A program made the position numbers and the translations under genes. A stretch of 64,000 nucleotides of DNA from Arachnopeziza araneosa. Taxonomy: Eukaryota > Ascomycota > Leotiomycetes > Helotiales > Arachnopezizaceae. Shown one piece after another: positions 21,506-31,714 of this stretch. The stretch is taken from positions 226,747 to 290,746 of the forward strand of contig QYAI01000027.1 of NCBI GenBank assembly GCA_003988855.1. Direction: 5' to 3'. How positions within the stretch are numbered: position 1 is the stretch's first letter; each line of letters starts with the position of its first letter. The notes beneath the pieces were generated by a model, which saw nothing but the letters and a program-made list of their open reading frames with translations, did no database searches and was not told where the DNA came from.

Positions 21506-23208
21506 TCATTCATCACATGCGTCGGATCCGGTGACGCCGATTGCGACAGTGTTGTTGTGTTTAGGGGACGTGTGGTTTGAAGGTGGTGTAGGTGCCGTAC
21601 CGAAGGCAGAGGCCGGTATGGTGGCCACTCCGCCCTTGGGGATCTCAATGATGTTGTCAGTCGTGGCATCGAGATCCGTGGCGGCGATGGAGATGAGATT
21701 ATTCTCAAAGTCGAACACGGTGTAGATATGATTCATTATCGCGGCGGAGAGGAGTTGTCACGTGACGAGACTCAGTCGCACGACGGCTAGGGTTAGGGCT
21801 AGGCTAGTTAGTAAGCAAGACCGGTTCCTTTAAGAGGAACCGGCACAGTAGCTAACTGACTTCTTCTTCTTCTTCTCTTGTCTCCCAACAGGAGTCCACT
21901 ACCATCGTAATCGGAGTTGTACGCTAGGATCATAAAGGCGCAACCTGGTTCGTATATGCTTTGATCGTGATCTGGTCCCGTCCCGTTGTGTACTGTCAGA
22001 TCCGACAGGGGGACTGAGACGGTGATGTCGGCAGCACCTCCGATGGCGGCGAAAGTCAGATCGAGGGTGCTAGAGTTGGAGAGGTAGCTGCAGTCAACGG
22101 TCGGGATTTGAGAGGAGTATTTGAGGAAAGGGAGGGAGGTGTCATAGGTCGCACCCACCGTGTCCCAGATGAATTTGGCGGCCGAGGGAGAGAGGGTGGT
22201 GGTGAGGAGGGGGATATCATGACGGACTCTGACACGGCTTCTGTTGTGTTTGAGCCGGCCAGAGATTTGATTCCTAGGGACGTAACGGAGACAGTTAATT
22301 TGGAGACCAGACCATATTCGCACTGAACGGGTCGATCTTGGTACTTTCAGCCGTGGCCAGACTAGTCAACGCGCCATGATATCGCTTTGAATTGATTCCT
22401 CCTAGCAAAAGATGACCGCTTCTCGAAGCAGGGTTATTTGTGAAGATGGAATATGCAAGATTGTCAATCAAGCCCAAGGATTTGGTCTGTTCGATGAATG
22501 CTGGTAGTCTGGCACCGGATCCTTCTTGGTTTATCCAGATAGCAGCTTGATCTCCAGGTAAGCCAAGGGCGAGGGAATAATAGAAGTCGGCGTAAGTCCT
22601 TCTCCAACCATACCCCACAGAATATTTTGTTCGTGCAAAAGCCATGTCCGGAAGCCGGACGCCTCCAATTGAGAAAGTATCCGAGGAGTAGGTGAAGTTG
22701 ATCACGGCAATTTCTTCTAGGTTGTAGCCGCTTCCGTTGAAAGCTGGGTTTGTATCGTTGTAATAAGCGGTCAAAATATCGTCCTTATAAGTAGATGATG
22801 TATTTGCGCTAACTTGATAATGGTGTTAGCATTCAAAGCGGCATATGAAATGGGATCGCACATACAGGAGCCTCCAAGGGTAAAATTGTACCCGCCATGT
22901 CTGCTATCCTAAAGAAACTCGTAATCGAGGATCGCGTTGTCGCCGCTAGACGGATCTAATTGCATAGTGATATTTTGCGGTGGAGTTCCAATCGTGCAAG
23001 TGATGCTCCATCCTCCAAAGCGCTGAGTCTTTTCATTTGGTTAGCAACGGATGACGCTTGAAAAGATATCAGGCTGTACCGTAATTTGGAAAGTAATATC
23101 GACGACCTTCGTCGAGTCGCGATTGGACAAAGTCGAGAGCCAACTTGAACCAGCTGTCAGAGTCGCAAAGTAGAGCAGAGCGACGAGACTTGCTGTACGG
23201 AAAGACAT
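21506..23208 (-). pseudogene. secreted aspartic protease (pepsin family), multiply broken
   Basis: A fungal pepsin-type protease is recognisable across the span. It has a signal peptide start at 23208-23206, an IGTPPQNIT segment, a GGIN segment near 22400, a C-terminal YTVFDFENN segment (21700) and a hydrophilic tail. Plausible introns remain: one with GTACAG/GCTAACC/AAAG near 23030-23080, one with GTATGT/GCTAACAC/GTTAG near 22815-22865. The lesions are many. The first catalytic motif reads DPSS instead of DTGS. A TAG stop lies in frame at about 22910. At least two frame changes occur between 22310 and 22190. The second catalytic DSG is missing at about 22195. A 135-bp LTR-like element interrupts the gene at 21756-21890. 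An active protease is not expected. Confidence 0.85.
21756..21890 (-). mobile_element. 135-bp solo LTR-like insertion with 5-bp target duplication
   Basis: On the plus strand the element runs TGTCACGTGAC...TCTCCCAACA and so has TGT...ACA ends. It is flanked by a perfect direct repeat GGAGT at 21751-21755 and 21891-21895. It contains a near-perfect hairpin (CCGGTTCCT/AGGAACCGG, 21822-21844) and a CT-rich run. It lies inside the protease pseudogene and shares its end with the element at 19111. It has no coding capacity. It is a solo LTR or a short non-autonomous LTR derivative. Confidence 0.8.
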
Positions 23209-24351
23209 CAGAGCTATGAGGGTACTTTGGAAGACTTTTTCAAGAAGGATCGTAACAAAACTGCTGTAGAAGGCGTTGTTTTAGGGACGGCCTTGTGTCG
23301 TTCTTGCAGCAAGTCTACAAAGAGAAAGGCTAGACTGTACGCCTCGTTCAGCGATCTCGCGCCAGCTTAGAGCAAAGAAGCAAACAATCGTGCGAGATAT
23401 GAGCTACAGAGTGGCGACTGCGAGCCAAGGCGTAAGGATCCATGATATTCATTGGAAGACTCAGCTCTTGAGAATTCCAGTTTTGGTTGGTGGCGTCGTC
23501 TGGGCTGCGGAAGGATATGGACTTCCTCGTACCGATCACGCTGGGGATATGAGACATAATATGCCCTCACCGGCTCTCATTTCGAATTCTGCATTTTAGA
23601 GCTTTCTCGCACGACAATCTGAGATATGAGGTTAGGCATCAAACCCTGGCATACCAACTGATATCCGCAGCTGTGATAAAACACCTCTTCACAAACTTCA
23701 GATTCCAATTGCCAGGTTGTGAAGCAACAGACAATTTGAAATATGACGAATCGGACAACAATGGAACATATGAGCTTGTCTCACACATCTTAACCGGTTC
23801 GAGAAGCTCTCGATGACTGTCAAAGGAGGAAGAGTTTGGTGTCGCTTGAAGATGTCGAATTGATCTGCTAAAAAGACGACGACAATGACGGTAACGATCA
23901 ATTGGAAGAGGAATGAGAAGATGTAGGAGGAAAATACTGCTCAGACAAACTAACATTGCATGGGAGGAGAGAAATGGAGCGAGAAGATGTGGTTGAGTAT
24001 AGGGAGCTTGGAGGATGAGATGACTTTGGCCATTCACACTTCTTCCGCTATTCTCCACTACCGCGCCGCCTCGACGGTCAAGCACGTGAGTGCTAAAGCA
24101 GCGCAAGAACTTGGTAAGTCAGCATTTTCTCCCGTCCCTTGCGGTGGCGTGATGAAGATTAATAATCTCGTGCAGATGTCGCCGCCTTAAGACTCACAAA
24201 ACGCAAAAGCATTGTAAACACCGGTAGATTAGTCATCGACGCAATATCTCACCAAGAAGTTTGCCACTTTCTTGTCGTTTTATTCTGGAGATTGATTTTG
24301 GATTCATGTCAAATATAATCCGTAATTCAGATTTCAACAACAGCCTCAAGT
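23209..24351. other. intergenic, no clear gene
   Basis: About 1.1 kb between the protease pseudogene and the transcription-factor-like gene. A minus-strand frame at 24106-23639 has a hydrophobic stretch beginning at an internal Met (near 23956) that could be a signal peptide. Nothing else about it looks like a known family, and its codons look unconstrained, so it is not called. Confidence 0.45.
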
Positions 24352-26205
24352 ATGGATGCTGCTTCCTCGTCGTCGACGAGCGGCAAGGATTCAGCTCAAC
24401 CCAGCCCATCCCCAACCGAGTTCCAGTTCGTCAACATCTCATCCCCCACCGAGATCCGCGGTTCGCAGAACAAAAAACTCGTCCGCAGCTCTGTGGCTCA
24501 GAATCTTCGAAAACAGCAGATCCTGAGACACATCGAGGGCAACCCGCACGCCTGCCTGAATCCCGACGTGGCCTCCATGTTCCCCGTCTTAAACTTCTGT
24601 CCGGTGTGTGGATACTCGTTTGGGAAGAATCGATCCATCCCCGGTCCGTCCTCGACAGCTGGGCCGGTGCAGGGACAGGAGATCGGTTGTCCCGTGGGTC
24701 TTGGTGCTGGGAGGGTGGATCCGTTTGGCACTTTTCCGATTCCTATACAGCCATATATGCATATGCTTGTCGACGACTGTAAGAAGTTTCGAAAAACTGC
24801 TCATCATTAAAATCTCACCCATGCTCTTTCTTCTCAAGAGGCCTACCCTAGGTCGTGTAGTCCGAAGCTAATATGAAGATACAGATGTCACACGCTATTC
24901 CTCAACCTTCCAACCATTCTGCAAATGGGACATCACGACGAGCCCAATTATCATCAAACTCTTCCGGGGATTCGCACTACAGGAACCGGTGTATTTTCAC
25001 GCCACTCTCTGCATCGCGGCCGCCAATCTAAATGTGACTACAGGTCGCGCGGCATTCAAGGCTCTTGCAGCCTTTCACAGAGGCGAAGCAATCAAGCTCT
25101 TGAATGAGATGCTGAAAGATACGACGAATGGGATCACCGATCTGATGATTGCGGTTGTGGGTTGTGAGTGCTGACCACTTGACTTTATGAAACTCAGACT
25201 GACATTTCTTTAAACAGCTCTGGCGAATCATGATGTGGGTTTTTTTTTCCTTTCCATAAGTCACGTTGGCAAACTTTTCATCTTTCTTCTTGTTTCTTTT
25301 CATGCAGCCCGGAGTTCGCATTAACATTTTCGAATATTCAGATTATGATTGGCGACCACACTGCATTGATTGCACATCGAAACGGACTGGTTGAGATGAT
25401 TAAGCAGAGAGGCGGCATACAACACCATTCCTTAATGTGCCTCCTCAGATACCGATCGATATGGTAACCTCCCCATCTCTCATCCTGCGCAAATCCTAAC
25501 CATCACAGGATCGACTTCATGTCCGCCGTCTTCAGCAACTCCCAGCCCCTCTTCCCGGACGACCCGCTCTACAACCCCTCGAAATCCATCGAGGCCATCC
25601 CCATCACGAGCACGGGCTTCGAGGGTCTCGCCGCCTCGTCCAACCTCGCACCGCCCCTGGTCGAGATCACCGAAGAGCTCTTCTCGCTCACGCGTGAGAT
25701 CTGCCGGTCGCGCGGTGTGCGGGCCACCCCGGATGAGATGAAGAGCATCACATCGAGGCGAGCACGGGCAGAGCGAGCGTTGTATACTTCACGGTTCGAT
25801 AGTGCAATGCGTGGTGGAGAGATCCAGAATTCTGTGCGTCTGGCCGAGCTCATATATGCCTACTGCACATTTCGTAAGGCGCCGAACGGATCTGCTATCT
25901 TGTCAATTTTCGCTGGACAGCTGCAGCAGGAATTAGAGAAATCAGATATGTTCTCCTTATGGAGTGAACATCTGGGAGTACTCTTGTGGATTTTGTTCAT
26001 GGGTAGCATAGCGATTCCGTTTTCAGATGTGACGGCTAAGGAATTTTATACTTCTCGCTTGATCGCTCTCTGCCTGCACATGGAACTCTATACTTGGGAC
26101 GAGGTCGCGGGAATATTGAGAATGTATCTGTGGTCAGAGGAAGATCTGGGGGACCGCTGCAAGACCCTATGGTCTGAGGTTGTTGTTGATTTACGATTTA
26201 CATAG
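24352..26205 (+). CDS. fungal transcription-factor-like protein (PRO1-like Fungal_trans_2 body)
   Basis: Five predicted exons (24352-24778, 24885-25163, 25218-25234, 25342-25463, 25509-26205) give 513 residues in consistent phase. The N-terminus has the FVNISSPTEIR segment, basic residues, and the RVDPFGTFPIPIQPYMHMLVDD motif class that typically precedes the fungal transcription factor domain; only short pieces are cited here. The rest is the helical body, including a NGLVEMIKQRGG segment. No Zn2Cys6 cluster is visible, so it may lack DNA binding or bind indirectly; many fungal relatives are like this. Exon 3 is only 17 nt. Convergent with the MFS gene, about 306 bp away. The family match rests on motif recognition. 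Confidence 0.8.
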
Positions 26206-26511
26206 AAGGATACCTAATGTATACTTTTTGACAATTTTAAGTGCTATGCTCCAGTTCTCTTCATTTTTGTATGCTGCCTTTCTGTAATTACGATTTCAGG
26301 GCCTCGGTCAGCATGCCCCATTGTACTGTACACAAAATTTGTCAACATTCAGTTTATGACCGAAATTTTCCGAAATGGTTGAAATCTTACCCTCAACCAA
26401 ATCCGAATCTTTATTTTGCTGCGAAGATACTTCTTTCTCTTAGCAAGGCTCCGTATTTATAAAAGAGAAACCTATTCTGGATTAGTCAGATGTCACACTT
26501 CTTCAACAAAC
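26206..26511. other. 3'-3' intergenic region between convergent genes
   Basis: 306 bp separating the stops of the transcription-factor-like gene and the MFS gene. AT-rich, with no supported ORF. Confidence 0.6.
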
Positions 26512-28271
26512 TTACGGGAATGGTGCACAGAATAGTGCAATGAAGCCAAGTAAGCTCGTCGCCCACTGGTATCCGAGGTTCCGAAACACTGTTGAAGTAT
26601 CAGCACTCAACCTTTAGCACCAGATGGGTACGTACTCTGCACAGCGAAGAGTGGAAACCCTGCCGCAAATGCACTTCTCAAGAAGCTATTCGCAGCCAAA
26701 GCACTTGCAGCATATTCTGGGTAAGCTTCCACGAGAAACGTCCAGACGCCACTGTAGATCAACAAGGTCCCAGCACCAAAAATCGAACTTCCAATAATCG
26801 GGACAATCCACGGTACTGCTGGAAAAGTCGTCCATCCAAACCAGAATATCCCTAAGGGCACGAGGAGACTTCCCAGCATAGCAGATCGCAGTCGGTACTC
26901 GGGAGGAGGATGTGAGTTGGGGTACTGAGCCTGGATGCGTCGATATGTACTGTCCCAATAGGGAGTCGAAGCTATTCCAGCTACCATGCCCACGAGGAGA
27001 CCCAAGAATGTCAAGCCAATCTGCTGTAAGTTGAAATCATGGTTGTTGCCAAAGACCAATGCTATACGCCGGTTTAGCAAGCGAGGACAGAATCAATTAT
27101 CTACTCATTTTTTGGGGAGCCGACTCACGGAAAGCTTCGAAAAACAAGTACAAAATTCCTAGCAATACTGCGGAATAGATACACAGTGCGATACACATCG
27201 GCTCTAGAGTTAGCAGTTGAATCGGATGCAAGCAAGAAAGTGCGATTGTACGGACGATAGATTTCTCGTGTCTCTCGATGGGGGCGAAGTAGTTATCATC
27301 GCCCGTCTCCCGCCGGATCTTTGCAGCTTTAGCTTTGAGAACCACGGGATGAAAAGTCTCAGGCACGAAGAGCGCAACCGCAGCATAAGAGATGCCAGCC
27401 CACATCAGAAGGGTATAATACGTCCATCTCCAACTCACGTGCTGGTTAATGAACCCACCCACTAATGGTCCCAGTTCCGGCCCGATGAAAGGAGAAGCCG
27501 TATACACCATCATGGGCAAGCCGAGTTCATGGCCCTTGAAAAGATCCCCCACTGTCCCACCCGCGACAGAGAGAAATGCACTACCGCATACCCCGTTGAT
27601 GAAGCGACTTATGAGTAACGTCTGGATATTCTGAGCTACCGCGCATGGAATCAGCCAGATGTTGAAGAGAGCCCAGGAAATTAGGTAGATGGGTCGCCGG
27701 CCGTAGAATTCGGAGAGAGGGGCGAGGAACATCGGACCGGTACCGAGACCCAGGACGTACAGTGAGAGGCCCAATGTAACGACTTCTGGGGAAGAGTGGA
27801 ATGAGGCTGTGACGCCTTTGTACGTTGCAGAGTAGACTGAAGAGGTATATGTCCTAGAGCTTGGTCAATTACTTCCCTCATGACAAACAAAACAACATCT
27901 TCTCAAAACAGCTCAACCTACGAACAAAGCGAAACAGAAGCCAGAATGAGAACCACAGCCCATTTTCTTGCTCTGCTAATGTTGTGAGGATTCATAGGAT
28001 CATCTTCTCCGTCCCAATGAACTTCGTACGGCGGAACCACAGTCTCTTCACTGTCGCGGCCTTCAGAAATTATCGTCCCAGATTCCGAGTCTTGGCTATA
28101 CTCTTTGTTAGGGACTGCGATGACTGCTCCCTCGCATGTGCAGAATACTTTGACGTCGCTGCGGTGTTTGGTTCGATATAGGGAGATTATGGGCGGTGGA
28201 CAGTTTGCTGAGTCGTTGGGTTCGTCGACTGTTTTGCATTCGTTCGATTCGATCTCGTTGGAGGCTTCCAT
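26512..28271 (-). CDS. MFS transporter, DHA1 (polyamine/multidrug) type
   Basis: Four predicted exons (28271-27922, 27853-27129, 27061-26636, 26588-26512) give 525 residues. A hydrophilic N-terminal tail of about 80 residues precedes the first helix. Typical features are a VHWDGEDDPMNPHN entry motif, the GTGPMFLAPLSEFYGRRP loop 2-3 signature, a GLPMMVYTASPFIGPELGP helix 5 motif and about 12 membrane segments. The family exports polyamines, drugs or small metabolites across the plasma membrane. I chose the Met at 28271 because upstream residues in that frame are unlike the family. Short final exon of 77 nt. The substrate is not predictable. It is a convergent neighbour of a transcription-factor-like gene. 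Confidence 0.88.
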
Positions 28272-28966
28272 TGTTGAAGCTGTCCTTTCGAAGGCGTATA
28301 GTTGCTGAATAGCGATTGTGAGTACGCCCAAGCTGGTTTTGACAATGTACTGGAGAGACTTCCTGAAATCTGTGAACTCTACCTCCCTACCCAAAGAAAT
28401 TTCCCTGCCAATGGCGGCAGTATCGTAATCGAACCGGTTAATTAGAAATAAGACTTTGGATCGAGGCACTTAAGAGTCAAAATGCCAAGACGGGAAGGTC
28501 GGCTTACAAACACGGCGTGAATCAGGTTTCCGAGGAAACCAACTCCTGCATCAGAATGGATTTAACAGTTGTTTCCAAATACTGAAGCATACTTCCCTTA
28601 GGCCTCTGAGTTGGTCAATTTCCACCAATGAGGAGCTTGTACCTGCATATCTTACATCTGCTAATCCTGGATGAGCAACCGATGTTGTTTGCCCAAAGGA
28701 GTATGGGGAAGCAAGGGTAGATTCTTGATTTCTTCTGCTCTTGCAGATTTCTCGATGACAAATCAATGTGCAGAAGCCACGCTCGAACTGTGCTGGCATT
28801 ACATTTGCGATGCCTTTAGTTTCAAGAAATGAAGGAATACTCATGATATATGAGACGGGTTCCGAGCTCATCTAAAGAATTTCATCTTTGATAAAGTTCT
28901 GTGAACCTTACTCTTAATCATAAAAATTTCAACCTTTGAATACCGAGACGACGTTTTCTATCCAAG
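28272..28966. other. divergent intergenic region, no supported gene
   Basis: About 700 bp between the MFS start and the metallo-beta-lactamase-fold gene. It presumably contains both promoters. A 106-codon minus frame at 28871-28551 shows no features. Confidence 0.5.
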
Positions 28967-29830
28967 ATGACTTCCACCTTGCGAGCTGATCTCCATGTCA
29001 CGGACCTCATTCCAATCGTTACACCAAAGCCTCTTCCTTATGGGATTCCACAAACGTGGTCTCACATGGCATCAACTCTAATCTCGGGCGAAAAAGAAGC
29101 TCTCTTGATCGATCCGCCCTTGACAATTGACCAGGGAAACGAGATCGCCGCCTGGATCAAAGGCGTTCTCGGCGAGAAGAAACTCACAACCGTCTACATT
29201 ACCCACGGCCATGGCGACCACTACTTTGCTCTCGGTCCTTTGCTCAAACACTTTCCAGATGCAAAAGCATATGCCACCAAGGCTACTATGGAGCATATGA
29301 AAGGCCAAGTGGAGCCTGAATTCTTCGCCTCGTGGTGGGAAGCCTCGTTCCCCAAACAGCTCCATCAACCAACTGGTCTCATTGAGCAATTGAGCGGCAC
29401 CAGCTTGACTCTCGAAGGCCACGCCATCAACATTGTCGAAGCGGGACATTCCGACACCAACGACTCCACATTCGTTCACATCCCCGACCTCAGCATGGTG
29501 GTGGCCGGTGATGTCTGCTACAACGAGCTCCACCAATGGCTTGTGGAAAGTACCGATGAGGAATCCCGCAACGCCTGGATTGCGGCACTTGAGAAAATTG
29601 CAGCTCTCAAACCGGCCACTGTCATTGCTAGTCACAAACGACCAGGGGCAGTGGATGGCATCAATAATGTCTACTCTACCATTGGGTATATCAAGGCGTT
29701 TGGCGAGCTCAAGGCCCAGTCAAAGGATGCGGGCGAGCTGTTCCATAAGATGATTGCTAGGTATCCGCAGAGGATCAACCCCATCATTTTGTGGCTTGGA
29801 TGTCAAGCGAACTTTCCCGAATCTGGCTGA
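28967..29830 (+). CDS. metallo-beta-lactamase-fold hydrolase
   Basis: Intronless, 287 residues. The zinc motif THGHGDHYF gives H80, H82, D84 and H85, with further ligands expected at the His of EAGHSD (about 156), the Asp of AGDVCYN (about 175) and the His of IASHKRPG (about 217). All canonical metal ligands are therefore present. The architecture matches the single-domain MBL-fold hydrolases common in fungi and bacteria, often annotated only as MBL-fold proteins. Some members open lactones or thioesters, but no substrate can be assigned. Cytosolic, as no signal peptide is seen. Absence of introns is unremarkable at this length. Confidence 0.9.
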   Translation: MTSTLRADLHVTDLIPIVTPKPLPYGIPQTWSHMASTLISGEKEALLIDPPLTIDQGNEIAAWIKGVLGEKKLTTVYITHGHGDHYFALGPLLKHFPDAKAYATKATMEHMKGQVEPEFFASWWEASFPKQLHQPTGLIEQLSGTSLTLEGHAINIVEAGHSDTNDSTFVHIPDLSMVVAGDVCYNELHQWLVESTDEESRNAWIAALEKIAALKPATVIASHKRPGAVDGINNVYSTIGYIKAFGELKAQSKDAGELFHKMIARYPQRINPIILWLGCQANFPESG

Positions 29831-30902
29831 GTTGCAATGCATAATGTCAGATGCAACATGTCAGACCAATTGTTGGGACGTCCCGTTATTGGGTTGGCTT
29901 GTCTGTCACGGGTTGCAATTGAGATATTGGACTCTAAAAAAATCAATAAATTTTGAACCACTTTTTCTCCTGAACCTACTTGTGATGTGAACGTATCCTG
30001 ACCTTGTCCATGATGCTTCTGATGGGTCCATGATGCTTCTGATGGGTCCATGATGCTTCTGATGGGAGCGAGGTTGTGATATGCAATGCAGGCTGTGTGA
30101 GTACTACCCCAAGTCCTGGCTTGACCGTCATTTTGAAAGGCGTGGAATCCCATTTTGAAATGGGATTGATTCACGGCATATGGTTGTATTCATCCGTGGT
30201 TGTTGTGTAAATGAGATGCCGTGTAACCTGGATTGATGAAATAGCGCTAGGCCGTTTTTGGAAAACACCTTCACTATCCGTTTTGGGAAGTCACGAGTTA
30301 TAGGTTTGGAGAATAGACTACTAGCCTTCCGAACAATGATGGAAATGAATCCTTTGAGGTTTTCAATATGAGACGGAGCATCCCATTCCGTTCATCCTGC
30401 CTATTCCCAAGATATTCGAGGTTGCTTTCTATGCGCCTCTAAGCTAACCCTCCAGATTGGTTAAGAACAGTTCATGACTGTGCATGCAGTGACAGAAGCT
30501 TGGTAGAATACTTGTTTCGATCATCCTATTCCAGTTTTTGTACCAGTATTATGCAAGACGGGCCCACAGTAGATGCATGCGGAAGGTTGTGCATAGGCTC
30601 CGACGTTGCTCTGTGGAAATAAGCCCTTGAAACTGATCTTGAGATATCTCGTGTTCGGTTTCCATTTTCAGCAACATGTCCGTGGTTTATCCAACCCATC
30701 TTTGCGATTGGAGGAATCAAGGCTGACTTGCATGTGCATACCAAGCTGTAAAGTTGGGTTGGAACAAGCAGCCATATATGCGAGGAGTGATATCGGGCCA
30801 TATATATAGAACGATATCTCACAGCCCTTGTCTTTCGTATTCTCGGTTTTAGCAATCTCTGATCATAGGTAGCCTCGAAAGTTAGCTATACAACCCCACA
30901 AG
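29831..30902. other. intergenic region with repeats, no supported gene
   Basis: About 1.1 kb holding a triplicated 20-mer (separate entry) and a weak tRNA-like segment near 30600-30680. The ORFs here are translations of repeats. Confidence 0.5.
30007..30066. repeat. 20-bp tandem repeat, three identical copies
   Basis: The unit TCCATGATGCTTCTGATGGG repeats exactly at 30007, 30027 and 30047. No variation between copies is seen, so the array is recent. Confidence 0.95.
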
Positions 30903-31714
30903 ATGACTGTCACTACGGAAGAACTTCTGAAGCGAAATCAGTATGTCATGTGAAGTGATTAAACCATCTTTGCTAATCTTCCCTTTCAGAGAGTATGTAC
31001 AGTCAAAGCTACACAAACCCATGCCTATTGTCGAAGAGATGATGAGCAAAAGTCTTGATCCAGCACATGTGGTCATTCGTAAGCAGCTCTCAAGGGAATT
31101 TTCAAAAATACTAACCACTGATGAAAGTCACCTGCGCCGATCCTCGAGCAACACCAGAGTTCTACTTTCAACTCAAGCCTGGTGGTATATAAGTCCCTTA
31201 ACATTCTTGTCCTATCATCCAACTTGGAGTTTGTGTACTAACGAGGCTCCAATACCAATAGAAGTTATTGTTCTTCGAAATATTGGCGGCCAGGCAGCTC
31301 ATTCTTTGAATGATATTCTGGTACTCGACAGTTTTATCCACATTTCGGATATCATCATCGTCCACCATCAAGGTTAGTCCCCAAATTGGAAACTGTAGGA
31401 CATGAACTGAATCTATCTTGCAGATTGCGGAGCAACACATGTCAGCGAAGCAAAAGTCCGCGACGATCTCTCGGCACGGCTGCCAGATCTGAAAGAGCAG
31501 ATTCAAAAATTACAGTTTGGGGAGATCACCAAGTGAGTTTCTTGAATTTTTTCACATGCCAGAGTCCGTGACTGATGGTCTCAGCCTCGAGAAGAGTATT
31601 TCAGAGGATATCGCTCTGCTCAAAGCCTCGCCTTACATCCGTCCGGAGTTGCATCCAGCAATTCGTGGTTTCCTGTACAATATCAAGAGTGGAGAATTGA
31701 AGGAAGTTCATTAG
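30903..31714 (+). CDS. small beta-carbonic anhydrase
   Basis: Six predicted exons (30903-30940, 30990-31078, 31128-31184, 31262-31372, 31424-31532, 31585-31714) give 177 residues in consistent phase. The beta-class zinc site is complete. CADPR (about 45-49) supplies the Cys ligand and the Asp-Arg dyad, and H-Q-D-C (about 97-100) supplies the His and second Cys. An LRNIGG segment lies between them. The family hydrates CO2 to bicarbonate. The short length and HHQDCGATH motif resemble the small prokaryote-like beta-CAs found in many ascomycetes, next to the longer Nce103 type. No targeting signal is obvious. Introns are numerous for the size; the 57-nt third exon is typical of such genes. Confidence 0.85.

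Noticed and set aside
21786..21808. Interstitial telomere repeat (CTAGGGTTAGGGCTAGG)
   Set aside because: Only one and a half units and inside the LTR-like element; chance similarity is more likely than a telomere scar.
29078..29635. 185-codon minus ORF over the metallo-beta-lactamase gene
   Set aside because: Antisense to a conserved domain with all metal ligands on the plus strand; no features of its own.
30526..30855. 109-codon minus ORF with a NGNRTRD stretch
   Set aside because: Such translations are typical of tRNA-like repeat DNA rather than of a protein.
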